The notes under the pieces are model-generated. The model did no database searches, was not told the origin of the DNA, and saw only the letters and a program-made list of their open reading frames with translations. Shown here one piece after another: positions 42,152 to 51,345 of a DNA stretch of 56,826 bases. The DNA is from Ardenticatenaceae bacterium. GTDB taxonomy: Bacteria > Chloroflexota > Anaerolineae > Promineifilales > Promineifilaceae. Made by a program: the position numbers and the translations under genes. Every line of letters starts with the position of its first letter. Positions within the stretch are counted from its first letter, which is position 1. The stretch covers positions 1-56,826 of the forward strand of contig JASJCR010000029.1 in the NCBI GenBank assembly GCA_030065875.1, written 5' to 3'.

Positions 42152-43246
42152 TTAATCAGCGGCAACCGGTTTTTTGATCGTTTTGACGGCCGGGTGCGGG
42201 ATATACCCCTGCTTGACCAGCAGTTCCGCATTTAACACCGAGCCGCTGGCCGCCCCCCGTAGGGTATTGTGCGCAATACACATAAAGCGTATATCGAGCA
42301 CCGGACACTCGCGCACTTTGCCCACCGTCCAGGCCAACCCGTGCCCGGCCATGCGATCGAGCTTGGGCTGCGGTCGATCCGGTTCCCACCGGTATATCAA
42401 AGCGGGTTTAGGGGTGGTTGGCAGTTCGCGCAAAATTTCCGGTCCCTGCCAATGCTCCAAACAGTCGATGACCTCTTCTACCGACACCTTTTGCCCCAGC
42501 TTGGCCGAAACGCTGCCCATATGGCCGTCAATTACCGGAACCCGATTCGCCTGAGCGCTGATTTTAACGGGCGCAAAATCAATTAGACCGCCGCTGAATT
42601 TGCCCATGATTTTACGCGGCTCACTTTCAAGCTTTTTGTCTTCGTTTTTAATGTACGGCACGATGTTGTCGATAATATCCATCGACGACACCCCCGGATA
42701 ACCTGCTCCGGAGATAGCCTGCATCGTGGTCACAACCGCTGACTGTAATCCAAAGATATCCTGCAGGATTTTGAGCGGCAAAACGATGCTGGTTGTGGAG
42801 CAGTTGGCGTTGGCAACGATAAACCCGTCCCACCCCTGCACCTCCTGCTGGTGAGGAATGAGTTGGGTATGCTGCGGGTTGACCTCTGGAATAAGCAGCG
42901 GTACCTGATCGTGCATGCGATAAGGAGAAGCATTGGTCAATACCGGGTAACCGGCCGCGGCAAAAGCGGCTTCGGTTTCGAGGGCTTCGCTGGTAGGCAG
43001 GGCGGAAAAAATGAGATCAACGTCCAGGTTGGGTTTCGTGGACTGCACAATCATATCCGCGACCTCAGCGGGCACATCCCCGTCGAGGAGCCAGTGAACC
43101 CCCTCGCCATACGGCCGGCCGGCCGTGCGAGATGATCCGGTTAAGGCCCCGATTTCAAACCAGGGATGGTCAATTAAATGTTCGACAAACCGCTGCCCCA
43201 CCGAACCGGTGGCGGCCAAAATACCAACTTTTAATTTTTTCATCAT
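42152..43246 (-). CDS. asd: Aspartate-semialdehyde dehydrogenase, archaeal/fungal type
   Basis: Reduces aspartyl phosphate to aspartate semialdehyde, the branch point to Lys, Met and Thr. The 364-residue protein has GATGSVGQ-like AATGSVGQRF near residue 10, the nucleophile Cys in NANCSTTSIVLPL near residue 147, and CIAHNTLRGAASGSVLNAELL near the end, all of the archaeal/fungal subclass rather than the proteobacterial one. The ATG at 43246 (or 43243) has GGAGAG upstream. Transcription is controlled by the T-box leader that ends about 90 nt before the start. Confidence 0.95.
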   Translation of the reverse strand: MMKKLKVGILAATGSVGQRFVEHLIDHPWFEIGALTGSSRTAGRPYGEGVHWLLDGDVPAEVADMIVQSTKPNLDVDLIFSALPTSEALETEAAFAAAGYPVLTNASPYRMHDQVPLLIPEVNPQHTQLIPHQQEVQGWDGFIVANANCSTTSIVLPLKILQDIFGLQSAVVTTMQAISGAGYPGVSSMDIIDNIVPYIKNEDKKLESEPRKIMGKFSGGLIDFAPVKISAQANRVPVIDGHMGSVSAKLGQKVSVEEVIDCLEHWQGPEILRELPTTPKPALIYRWEPDRPQPKLDRMAGHGLAWTVGKVRECPVLDIRFMCIAHNTLRGAASGSVLNAELLVKQGYIPHPAVKTIKKPVAAD

Positions 43247-43335
43247 CTCTCTCCAATCGATTGGCTGAATTGAACTTCAGCCTGCGATTTTTATTGTTCC
43301 CAATCCCATTTCAGAATGGGATTAGGGTTTCGATA

Positions 43336-43648
43336 AACAAAACGCCACCGCCCGCATGTTGGGGCGATGGCGTGACATTTATCGCGGTTCCACCCAACTT
43401 TGACTCCTTGACTTGCACAGGAATCCTTGTTGTCGCCGATAACGAGGCGAAACGGAATCAGCTACTCAGCTCCAGGTAAAAATCAAAAGAGGTCTTTTAA
43501 ATTTTTTACCCTTACACTTTTTGCCGCTTCTCTCACGGGTGGTTTTCACACTTGTCCTGTCGCAAAGGCTTTCAGCCGGTGACCTTTACTCTCTTTCACG
43601 GTTTCAAGCTGTTACTCGTCCCGATCAACGATTTACAATATGGTTGTT
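43336..43648 (-). promoter_or_regulatory. T-box riboswitch upstream of asd
   Basis: On the minus strand the leader contains the T-box core GGGTGGAACCGCG (43395-43383) at the antiterminator bulge, preceded by a Stem I region with AGAGAGTAAAGG and GCTGAAAGCC elements. The terminator is a 12-bp stem (43373-43362 with 43353-43342) followed by TTTTGTTT. A specifier candidate ACC (Thr) lies at 43543-43541 in GAAAACCACCC. The UGGA of the core would pair with a tRNA ending UCCA, i.e. discriminator U, as in some tRNA-Thr. When uncharged tRNA binds, the antiterminator would allow asd expression. T-box identity is firm; Thr specificity is inferred. Confidence 0.88.
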
Positions 43649-43654
43649 CAAAGA

Positions 43655-43682
43655 ATTATAAAATGAAGCGGACTGAAGTCAA
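43655..43682 (-). promoter_or_regulatory. Strong sigma-70 promoter of asd T-box leader
   Basis: On the minus strand TTGACT (43682-43677), a 16-bp spacer and TATAAT (43660-43655). It starts transcription near 43648, at the head of the T-box leader. Confidence 0.85.
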
Positions 43683-43840
43683 GAGGTTGGTGGATTAAAT
43701 TGTTTTCCGGCCGCCTCGTTAAGGATTTCTTTGTGCGCAGCGTACAATATCCCCCTATTGAATTTTGTTAGAAAAATATATAAGATTGGCACACGACACC
43801 CATCCCATTCTTACTTTGCTGGGCAAAAGTAAAAACTGTT

Positions 43841-44010
43841 ATTGGTTAATAGTGTATTGGTATATTGGTTTATTAGTTTATTGGTATATTGGTTTATTTT
43901 TCGATCAGCTAATCAACAATACACCCTCCCCAATATCTGCAAACAATAACTAATAAACCAATACACTATTAACCAATAAACTTATACACCAATAACCAAT
44001 ACACTATTCT
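43841..44010. repeat. Octanucleotide inverted-repeat block before the formate dehydrogenase operon
   Basis: The left arm (43841-43902) is a near-perfect ladder of TGTATTGG, TATATTGG, TTTATTAG, TTTATTGG octamers. After a centre (43903-43945) the right arm carries the complementary CCAATACA, ACCAATAA and variants to 44010. It ends 5 nt before the fdhB start and is the longest member of the family in the window. Confidence 0.8.
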
Positions 44011-44015
44011 TTCTT

Positions 44016-45692
44016 ATGACCAATCCCACCGATCTCGAGCTCATTGACCGCTGGCGACACGAGCCAGCACCTCTCCTCCCGATTCTGCATGCATTTCACG
44101 ACCGGGACGGATACCTTTCAGAAGAGGCGATCCGCACCGTTGCGGATGAACTGCGCATTCCGGCGGCCGATTTATTTGGTACGGTGACGTTTTATCATCA
44201 CTTTTCGCGGAGCGCTCCCGGCCAATCCGCGCCGCGCGTGTGCACCGGCCCGATTTGTCGGCTCCATGGGGCTGAAACAATGCTCAGCGACTTACAAGAT
44301 CAAGGGGCTACCCCGATGCCGTGCTCCGGTCGCTGTGATGTGCCAATCCCGGTCCTAAAAGGCCATACGACGCTGAGTGGCCTCACGGCCGAGTCGCTCA
44401 CCCCCAGCCGATCCCCCCTGCCGGACCCCAATCCGGCCGGACAGGTTGAGTGTGTTTTTGCCCACATTCGCGAACCGGATCGGACATCTTTAGCCGGCTA
44501 TGAAAGGACCGGCGGGTATGAAGCTTTAACCAAAGCGGTAAAGACATTGACGCCGGAAGCGGTCATTGATATGGTCGATCGCAGCGGCCTCGCCGGCCGA
44601 GGTGGCGCCGGTTTTCCAACCGGCCGCAAGTGGCATTATGTGCGCACCGCGCCAGGGGATCCAAAAACGGTTGTTTGTAACGCTGACGAAGGAGAACCGG
44701 GCTGCTTTAAAGATCGCACCATCATGGATTACGATCCGCACGGTTTAATTGAAGGGATGGTTATAGCGGGTTATGCCACCGGGGCCACACGCGGCTTTAT
44801 TTATCTGCGCTATGAGTATCCGGAAACGGAACTGGTCTTAACCCAGGCGCTGGCCGCGGCCGAGGCGGCCGGGTTTGTCGGTGATCATATTTTGGGCAGT
44901 GACTTTTCATTTAATCTCTATATTCGCCGGGGGGCCGGGGCATACATTTGCGGAGAAGAAACCTCGCTGCTAAACAGCCTGGAAGGAAAACATCCGTTTC
45001 CGCGCAACCGGCCGCCCTATCCGACCACCAACGGTTTTGAAGATTTGCCCACGGTAGTGAACAACGTGGAAACCCTGGCTTCGGTGGCTCCCATCGTTCG
45101 CCACGGAGCAGATTGGTATCAAAGCTTAGGGCTAGGGGATCATGCCGGCACCAAAATTATTAGCCTCTCCGGAGACGTCAGGCGGCCGGGCAATTACGAG
45201 GTGCCGATCGGACTACCCCTGCAGACGCTTATTAACGATTGGGCCGGAGGACCGCTGAGCGGCCGGACCGTGCAGGCGGTGACGATGGCCGGGTTGTCGG
45301 GTGGCTTTTTGGCCGGTGATGATCTCAACATTACCCTCGATGATCCCACCATTCGGCAAAAAGGATCGTATCTGGGCGCCGGGGGCATCATGGTATTTGA
45401 CGACAGCCGCAGCATGATCGAGGTAGCCCACGACGCCATGGAATTTTTTGCCCACGAATCATGCGGCAAATGTTTCCCCTGCCGCATCGGCACAACCCGC
45501 CTGACGGAAAGACTCAATGGGGAAGCAAAAAACCTCACCCACGATCAATGGCTCATTGAAGTCGAAGATTTAGGCCGCACCATGAAAGAAACCAGCGCCT
45601 GCGGATTGGGTCAGGCAGCCCCTCTGGTCACTGAAAGTCTCGTTCGCTATTTCGGCGATGAAGTGCGGAAATATGTGGAAAACAGTTCCTAA
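44016..45692 (+). CDS. NADH-binding subunit of NAD-dependent formate dehydrogenase (NuoE-NuoF fusion)
   Basis: Passes electrons from the catalytic subunit to NAD+. The 558-residue protein fuses a NuoE-like [2Fe-2S] domain (residues 1-150; Cys76, Cys81, Cys103, Cys107) to a NuoF-like domain. The latter has the FMN/NADH glycine loop GRGGAGFPTGRKW near residue 193 and the C-terminal [4Fe-4S] motif ESCGKCFPCR near residue 480, with a further Cys in SACGLG. It is 11 nt upstream of fdhA, which begins after AAAGGAGAG, so both form one operon. It could also be a hydrogenase diaphorase, but the FdhA neighbour decides. Confidence 0.92.
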   Translation: MTNPTDLELIDRWRHEPAPLLPILHAFHDRDGYLSEEAIRTVADELRIPAADLFGTVTFYHHFSRSAPGQSAPRVCTGPICRLHGAETMLSDLQDQGATPMPCSGRCDVPIPVLKGHTTLSGLTAESLTPSRSPLPDPNPAGQVECVFAHIREPDRTSLAGYERTGGYEALTKAVKTLTPEAVIDMVDRSGLAGRGGAGFPTGRKWHYVRTAPGDPKTVVCNADEGEPGCFKDRTIMDYDPHGLIEGMVIAGYATGATRGFIYLRYEYPETELVLTQALAAAEAAGFVGDHILGSDFSFNLYIRRGAGAYICGEETSLLNSLEGKHPFPRNRPPYPTTNGFEDLPTVVNNVETLASVAPIVRHGADWYQSLGLGDHAGTKIISLSGDVRRPGNYEVPIGLPLQTLINDWAGGPLSGRTVQAVTMAGLSGGFLAGDDLNITLDDPTIRQKGSYLGAGGIMVFDDSRSMIEVAHDAMEFFAHESCGKCFPCRIGTTRLTERLNGEAKNLTHDQWLIEVEDLGRTMKETSACGLGQAAPLVTESLVRYFGDEVRKYVENSS

Positions 45693-45703
45693 AGGAGAGG
45701 TCG

Positions 45704-48427
45704 ATGAATCAAAATGGTCATCATCCTAAACAAAAAACGATTATTTTAAACGGCCGTGAAGTCGCCTTCTTCGAAGGAGAAACGGTATATGAAGTGGCCC
45801 AGCGAAACCAGCAGGACATTCCCACTCTCTGCTATGACGATCGGCTGGAGCCGTTTGGCGGGTGCCGGCTGTGCGTCGTCGATGTCGAAGGGATGCGCAA
45901 CCCGGTGGCTTCCTGTACCTTCCAGGCTACCCCCGGTTTGGTTGTCAACACCCACACCGAACGCATTGAGACCCATCGCAAAACGCTGTTGGAAATGGTC
46001 GTTTCGGAAAATCGGGAATTGGAAGTTGATCCCCTGCGCGGATATGCCTCTCAGGAGCTGACCGATTTGGTGAGCCTGTACGAAGCTCAAACCGGCCGCT
46101 TTCAAGGGTCCCAATCAGGGACCACCAACACCGAGGACGACAATCCCTTTATCTTTCGCGATTATGACCTGTGCATCTCCTGCTATCGCTGCGTACGGGT
46201 CTGTGCGGAGGAGGAAGGTGATTACGCCATCAGCATCATGAACCGCGGCTTTGAAACGCAAATCACCACAGAATTTAACGGTTTGCTCAAAGATTCCGCC
46301 TGCACCTTCTGCGGCCAGTGCGTGCAAACCTGCCCGACCGGGGCATTGGGTGACCTCAAGGCAATGCGGGCCGCGTCGATCCCGCTGCCAATTGCCAAAA
46401 CGCGCACCATTTGCCCCTACTGCGGGGTTGGCTGCTCTGTTGATGTATTAACCAAGGGGGATCAAATCGTGGGGATTCATCCGGCGATGGATGGACCGGC
46501 CAATGAAGGAGCGCTGTGTATTAAAGGGCAATTCGCCTTTGACTTTGTGCAGCATGGGGACCGACTCAAAACCCCGCTAATTCGCGGTGAAGACGGCCGG
46601 TTTCATCCGGCGAGCTGGGATGAGGCGCTTGATCGAGCGGCCGATGGCTTCCAAAAAGTGGAAGAACAATACGGGCGCCACGCTGTTTACGGGGTCGCCT
46701 CCGGCCGTGCCCCCCATGAAGCAGCTTATACAATGCAAAAATTTATTCGAGCCGGGTATGGCACCCACAACATAGATAATTGCAGCCGTGCCTGACACGC
46801 CCCAACGGTTGCCGGTCTGGCAGCCACAATTGGTCGCGGAGCGATGTCAAACCCACTGCGCGACATGGAAAAACCGGACGTCATTTTTTGCATTGGCACC
46901 AACATGACCGAGGCCCATCCGGTCGCCGCCACGCGCCTCAAAAAAGCGCTGGCCAAAGGGGCCAAAATGATCGTGGCGGACCCGCGGGTGATCGGCCTGG
47001 CTCAGAAGGCGGATATTTATATGCAGCTGCGGGTGGGGTCTGATTCAGCCCTGCTGCTGGCGATGGCCAACGTCATTGCGGAAGCCGGCCTGATTGATGA
47101 AGGGTTTATCGACGAGCGCACCGTCAAAGGGGAAACCTTCCTCGACCACGTCAAACAATTCCCGCCGGAATGGGCGGAGGAAATCACCGGTGTTCCGGCC
47201 GCAACCATTCGCGAAGCGGCGCTGCTGTATGGTCAGGCTGACCGGGGAGCGATTTATTACACGCTGGGGATTACCGAGCATATTTGCGGCGTTGATAACG
47301 TCCAGAGCCTGTGTAATCTGGCCTTAATGACCGGAAATATCGGTCGGGAAGGAACCGGGATCAACCCGATGCGCGGCCAAAACAATATTCAGGGGGCCGG
47401 TGACTGCGGCGCTCTGCCCAACAACTATGTGGGCTTCCAAAGCGTGATCGACCCGGAAAATCAGGCTAAATTTGAAAAGGCATACGGCCGGCCGATGGAT
47501 CGCGAAAAAGGAATGACCAAGGTTACGGCTCTCAACCTGTGCGGGAAAGGGGTCCACGCCATGTTGATCGACGGGGAAAACACCGTGGTATCCGATCCGG
47601 ATCGAGAGCACTGCGAGCACGCCTTGCGCGCCCTCGATCACCTGGTTGTCATCGACATTTTTATGACCGAAACGGCAGAATTGGCCGATGTGGTTCTCCC
47701 GGCTACCGCCTGGGGTGAAACCGATGGGGTGTGCACCAACACCGAACGGCGCGTGCAGCGTTTGCGAGCGGCCGTTCCCCCTCAAGGTGATGCCAAACCG
47801 GACTGGTGGATTGTCAGTCAGCTGGCGCAGCGTCTGGGCTTCAGCGGATTTGACTACACCCACCCGAAAGAAGTATTTAACGAAATTTGCGAGCTGTCGC
47901 CGATCTATTATGGGTTAGATTGGGATCGGATCGAACACAGTGAATATCAATGGCCGGTTCCTGAGGAAGGGCATCCGGGCACGCCCCGTCTCCATGAAGA
48001 GAGTTTTATAAACGGCCGCGGTATATTTTCCGTTGTCACTTACCGGGATCCGGCGGAAACGATCAGCGAAGAGTATCCGGTATGGTTAACTACCGGCCGG
48101 CGGCTTGAGTCGTATCATACCCGGACCCAAACCGGCCGGGCGCAAGGGATTGAATATTTGCTGCCCGAAGAACGGCTCGAAGTGCATCCGGCCGATGTGC
48201 AGGATTGGGGTCTATTGGATGGCGAATGGGCACGTCTCAGCAGCCCCCGAGGGTCGGTGAAGGTCAAAGTCATGGCCACAGATCGTTCGCCCCGAGGCAC
48301 CGTCTTTGCCAGCTTCTCCTTTGCCGATGTGCCCATTAATATTTTAACCGGTGGTGGGTACGACCCGGCCACGCACACGGCCGAGCTAAAAGTTTGCCCG
48401 GTGCGGGTCGAGCCAGTCAATAATTAA
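45704..48427 (+). CDS. fdhA: Selenocysteine-containing formate dehydrogenase catalytic subunit
   Basis: Molybdopterin (Mo or W) enzyme oxidising formate to CO2, 907 residues including selenocysteine at 364. The in-frame UGA at 46793-46795 falls exactly where the active-site Sec is expected: CSRA-U-HAPTVAGLAATIG. The reading frame continues unbroken to TAA 48425. Domains: N-terminal [2Fe-2S] (Cys43, Cys54, Cys57, Cys71); two [4Fe-4S] clusters (Cys157-Cys167 and Cys200-Cys210); the molybdopterin [4Fe-4S] motif CPYCGVGC (237-244); the catalytic domain; and the C-terminal dinucleotide-binding domain (about 780-907). The usual His-Cys3 cluster between the first two is absent (EMVVSENRELEVD stands in its place). 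Follows fdhB in an operon. Confidence 0.93.
46796..46834 (+). promoter_or_regulatory. SECIS element of fdhA
   Basis: Starting 11 nt after the UGA, GGTTGCC (46807-46813) pairs fully with GGCAGCC (46819-46825), including one G-U, closing a GGTCT loop (46814-46818). This is the bacterial apical loop and the arrangement is almost that of E. coli fdhF (GGTTGC..GGTCT..GCACC). It would recruit SelB and Sec-tRNA to decode the UGA. Confidence 0.92.
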
Positions 48428-48489
48428 GATGAACAAAAGGTCTTTTTATTGATAATAGCGCCTGTATTTCAGGATATTGGTTAACTTAG

Positions 48490-48521
48490 AAGCGGAACTC
48501 AAAGATTGTTCCGCTTTTTTT
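48490..48521 (+). terminator. Intrinsic terminator after fdhA
   Basis: AAGCGGAAC (48490-48498) pairs with GTTCCGCTT (48508-48516), followed by a run of seven Ts in total. Confidence 0.9.
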
Positions 48522-48645
48522 GGCATTTTAAGGTTGTGCCTTTGCCGTGGATTTCATACAATGTTTTAATGGAATTATATTTTCGTGCTGATGTTTTTGA
48601 AGGGAAATGAGAAGTGTTCTGCCCCATCTACAGCTGGAGGATCAA

Positions 48646-49512
48646 ATGACCACAAAAGAAGCGCAAACCAAAGTGAATGGCCACAAGAAAAAAGTGAAAA
48701 AATTCAAAAAAAATGGCAAATTAGCCACCCGCTATTACGAACAAGAATTATTTAGACTGCAGGTTGAGTTTTCCAAATTGTCTCGCTGGGTAGCCTCCCA
48801 AGGTCTCAAAGTGTGCGTCCTGTTTGAAGGGCGTGGCTCCGCCGGAAAGGGAGGAGTGATCAAACGCATTACCGAACGAACCAACCCGCGGACGGTGCGC
48901 GTAGTGGCCCTGCCAAAACCCAGCAACCGGGAGGCCACACAGTGGTATTTTCAGCGTTACGTCACCCATCTGCCGGCGGCCGGAGAAATTGTGCTCTTCG
49001 ATCGCAGCTGGTACAACCGCAGCAACGTCGAGTGGGTCATGGGTTATGCTTCAAAAGAACAGGTACAGGAATTTTTGCGCTCCTGCCCCCAATTTGAGCG
49101 CATGCTGGTCCGTTCCGGCATCATCCTGCTCAAATATTGGTTTTCAGTCAGCTATGACGAACAGCGGCGCCGCTTCCAGAGCCGCAACCAGGAAGAGTGG
49201 AAGCGCTGGAAATTAAGCGAGATCGACCTGGCGGAGCACCGCCTCTTCACCCGCTTCTCTCAGGCGAAAGACATGACCTTTGATCATACAGATATCAAGC
49301 AGGCGCCCTGGTATGTGGTTCCGGCGGATGATAAAAAGCGGGCGCGCTTAAACTGCATGAGTCACATTTTAAGCCAAATCCCCTATGAAGACGTGATTCC
49401 CGATCCGGTAAAACTTCCTGATAAGGAAGAAATCCCTTACATTCGAACGCCCATGGAAGAGCAAACTTTTGTGCCGGATAAGTTTGGGCAGAATAAGCAC
49501 GAGGCATCATAA
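48646..49512 (+). CDS. ppk2: Polyphosphate kinase 2 family protein
   Basis: Uses polyphosphate to phosphorylate nucleotides (ADP/GDP, or AMP in other classes). The 288-residue protein has Walker A FEGRGSAGKGG near residue 61 and Walker B-like LFDRSWYNR near residue 117, with the KYWFSVSYDEQRRRF lid region. The single-domain length fits class I or III. GGAGG lies 5 nt before ATG 48646, which is preferred over an ATG at 48607. It stands alone between two terminators. Confidence 0.92.
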   Translation: MTTKEAQTKVNGHKKKVKKFKKNGKLATRYYEQELFRLQVEFSKLSRWVASQGLKVCVLFEGRGSAGKGGVIKRITERTNPRTVRVVALPKPSNREATQWYFQRYVTHLPAAGEIVLFDRSWYNRSNVEWVMGYASKEQVQEFLRSCPQFERMLVRSGIILLKYWFSVSYDEQRRRFQSRNQEEWKRWKLSEIDLAEHRLFTRFSQAKDMTFDHTDIKQAPWYVVPADDKKRARLNCMSHILSQIPYEDVIPDPVKLPDKEEIPYIRTPMEEQTFVPDKFGQNKHEAS

Positions 49513-49539
49513 CTTAATTGCTTCACTAAAGGGAAGGTG

Positions 49540-49579
49540 AGGAATGCCGCGGCTGATTTAATTTACGGCATTCCTTTTT
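49540..49579 (+). terminator. Intrinsic terminator after ppk2
   Basis: AGGAATGCCG (49540-49549) pairs with CGGCATTCCT (49566-49575), followed by a short T-run. Confidence 0.85.
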
Positions 49580-49595
49580 CTAAAAGAGAATTACC

Positions 49596-51128
49596 TTAAC
49601 CAACAATCGCCCTGGCGTTTAGCGTTTCTTTGCGCCTTTTGATATAGGCACGCAGCGCCTCCCCTTTGGCCGGATCGAGGTGAGGCTGTTCGTAAGATTT
49701 TAGCATCTCTTTATATTTTTTGTTGGCTCGCTGAGCCGCATCCTGCGCTCCGTTGGACTGCCACGTCTCCCCCGAATCATAATCGAACAGGTCGGCCCGA
49801 TAAAAGGCGGTTTTGTAGTGCCGCATTGTGTGGCTTGACCCCAGATGATGCCCACCGGGTGGAATCTCATTCAGGATAGCTTCCATGGCCCACTCATCCT
49901 CATCCCAATTGATACCCTTCATGTAGGTGTGGTACATGCCCAGCAGCTCAAGATCGAGGACAAACTTTTCATAACCGGCCGAAAGACCGGATTCCAGCCA
50001 GCCGGCCGCGTGCAGCACAAAGTGGGGCTGAACCAGCATCGACGGCATCATCGACAGCACGCTCTCGTAAGCCCCCTGAGCGTCGATAATTTTGGCGCTG
50101 GCATAAGCTCCAGCCGCCCGAAACGGAATGCCGTAATGTCGGGCAAGCTGTCCACTCAAATAGAGCGCTATTTGGCTTTCAGGGGCCCCTAAAACCGGTG
50201 CGCCGCTCTGCAAATCGATCACTGATTGGAATGAACCGTAAATACAGGGAGTCCCGGATTTAACCATCTGCGCAAAGACGATCCCGGCCAGCGCCTCCGC
50301 ATTGAGCTGAGCCACGGTACCCAAAATTGAAACCGGCCCCATCGCTCCAGACAAAATAAACGGGGTGACGTTGATAATTTGATTGCTGCGGGCATAAACG
50401 ATCAACATGCTGAGCATCCGGTCATCCAGGCGGCGGGGACTGCTGACATTGACAATTCCATGAAGATAATGCCTGGTGTCCATTTCCGCCTTACCAAAAG
50501 CTAGGCGAGCCATCTCAATACTGTCCTGGGCGATCATCCCGGTATGATAAACTCCCATCATTGGCTTATCGGTGTGGGTCAAATGAGCATACATTAATTC
50601 CAGATGGCGATGAGCGATGGGAATATCGGTAGACACGACGATCTCCGATCCCGAACAGTGTAAATAAGGGGTTACCTGAGTCAATTTGAGGAAGTTGAGC
50701 AAATCCTGATGGGTACTTACCCGCCGGCCGTAATCGAGATCGGTTACAAAAGGCGGTCCCACAACCGGAGCAAAACAAACGTGCTTTCCGCCTATCTGCA
50801 CATCGCGTTCCGGGTTGGCTGCAGACCACGTAAATGTAGACGGGGCTTGGGCCAGGTAAGCCATCACCAGCTCACGATCAAAATAGGCCACGTCATTTTC
50901 AACTTTTACCCCGTGAGCACGTAAAATCTCCTGAGCTTCGTCATATAAAAAAGCGATTCCCCCTTCTTCCAAAATTTGCATCGATTTTTCATGGATAAGC
51001 TGCAGGCGCTCCGCATCTACAACTTCATACGGAGGGAGATTCATCAACGGCTGCGTTATTTTGGCAACTTTTTCACGATTGACGGCAGGATCAGGGCGCT
51101 GACGTCTTCTTCGTTTGGCTCGGGGCAT
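49596..51128 (-). CDS. MttB-superfamily methyltransferase (non-pyrrolysine)
   Basis: A 510-residue TIM-barrel protein of the trimethylamine methyltransferase (MttB) superfamily. There is no in-frame UAG, so it lacks pyrrolysine and belongs with the MtgB-like members that demethylate quaternary amines such as glycine betaine; the substrate here is unknown. Helpful landmarks are CFAPVVGPPFVTDLDYG near residue 120, CSGSEIV near residue 155 and EIPPGGHHLGSSHTMRHY near residue 430. No corrinoid protein or reactivase is adjacent. GGAG lies about 6 nt before ATG 51128, preferred over 51194. Confidence 0.85.
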   Translation of the reverse strand: MPRAKRRRRQRPDPAVNREKVAKITQPLMNLPPYEVVDAERLQLIHEKSMQILEEGGIAFLYDEAQEILRAHGVKVENDVAYFDRELVMAYLAQAPSTFTWSAANPERDVQIGGKHVCFAPVVGPPFVTDLDYGRRVSTHQDLLNFLKLTQVTPYLHCSGSEIVVSTDIPIAHRHLELMYAHLTHTDKPMMGVYHTGMIAQDSIEMARLAFGKAEMDTRHYLHGIVNVSSPRRLDDRMLSMLIVYARSNQIINVTPFILSGAMGPVSILGTVAQLNAEALAGIVFAQMVKSGTPCIYGSFQSVIDLQSGAPVLGAPESQIALYLSGQLARHYGIPFRAAGAYASAKIIDAQGAYESVLSMMPSMLVQPHFVLHAAGWLESGLSAGYEKFVLDLELLGMYHTYMKGINWDEDEWAMEAILNEIPPGGHHLGSSHTMRHYKTAFYRADLFDYDSGETWQSNGAQDAAQRANKKYKEMLKSYEQPHLDPAKGEALRAYIKRRKETLNARAIVG

Positions 51129-51345
51129 GGGTTTCTCCAGTGGGCACTGCCTGAATTGGGCGGCGTTTTGAAATGTAGGTGACAGTATACCCAAAAAAAC
51201 GCCTCGATAAACAGGCAGCGGTCATATCGTGTTTTTTTTGTGGCCATCAAACAATAAAATGTCCAAATCGATGTATGGACCAACCATTAAAAACCATCTC
51301 AAAGCCTTTCGTAAAAACGATTAGATGTGATAATCTCTCATTGTT

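Noticed and set aside
43336..43660. Small coding frames across the asd leader
   Set aside because: The segment has T-box core, terminator and promoter in the right order, and the frames have no similarity.
43765..43953. Small plus-strand frame upstream of fdhB
   Set aside because: Most of it translates the octamer repeat (LLVYWYIG-like repeats), so it is a repeat artefact.
46793..46795. UGA as a true stop or disruptive mutation splitting fdhA into two genes
   Set aside because: The stop is at the Sec/Cys active-site position, the frame resumes immediately with conserved sequence, and a SECIS hairpin follows.
49596..51128. Pyrrolysine-containing MttB
   Set aside because: No in-frame amber codon is present anywhere in the gene and the final stop is TAA.
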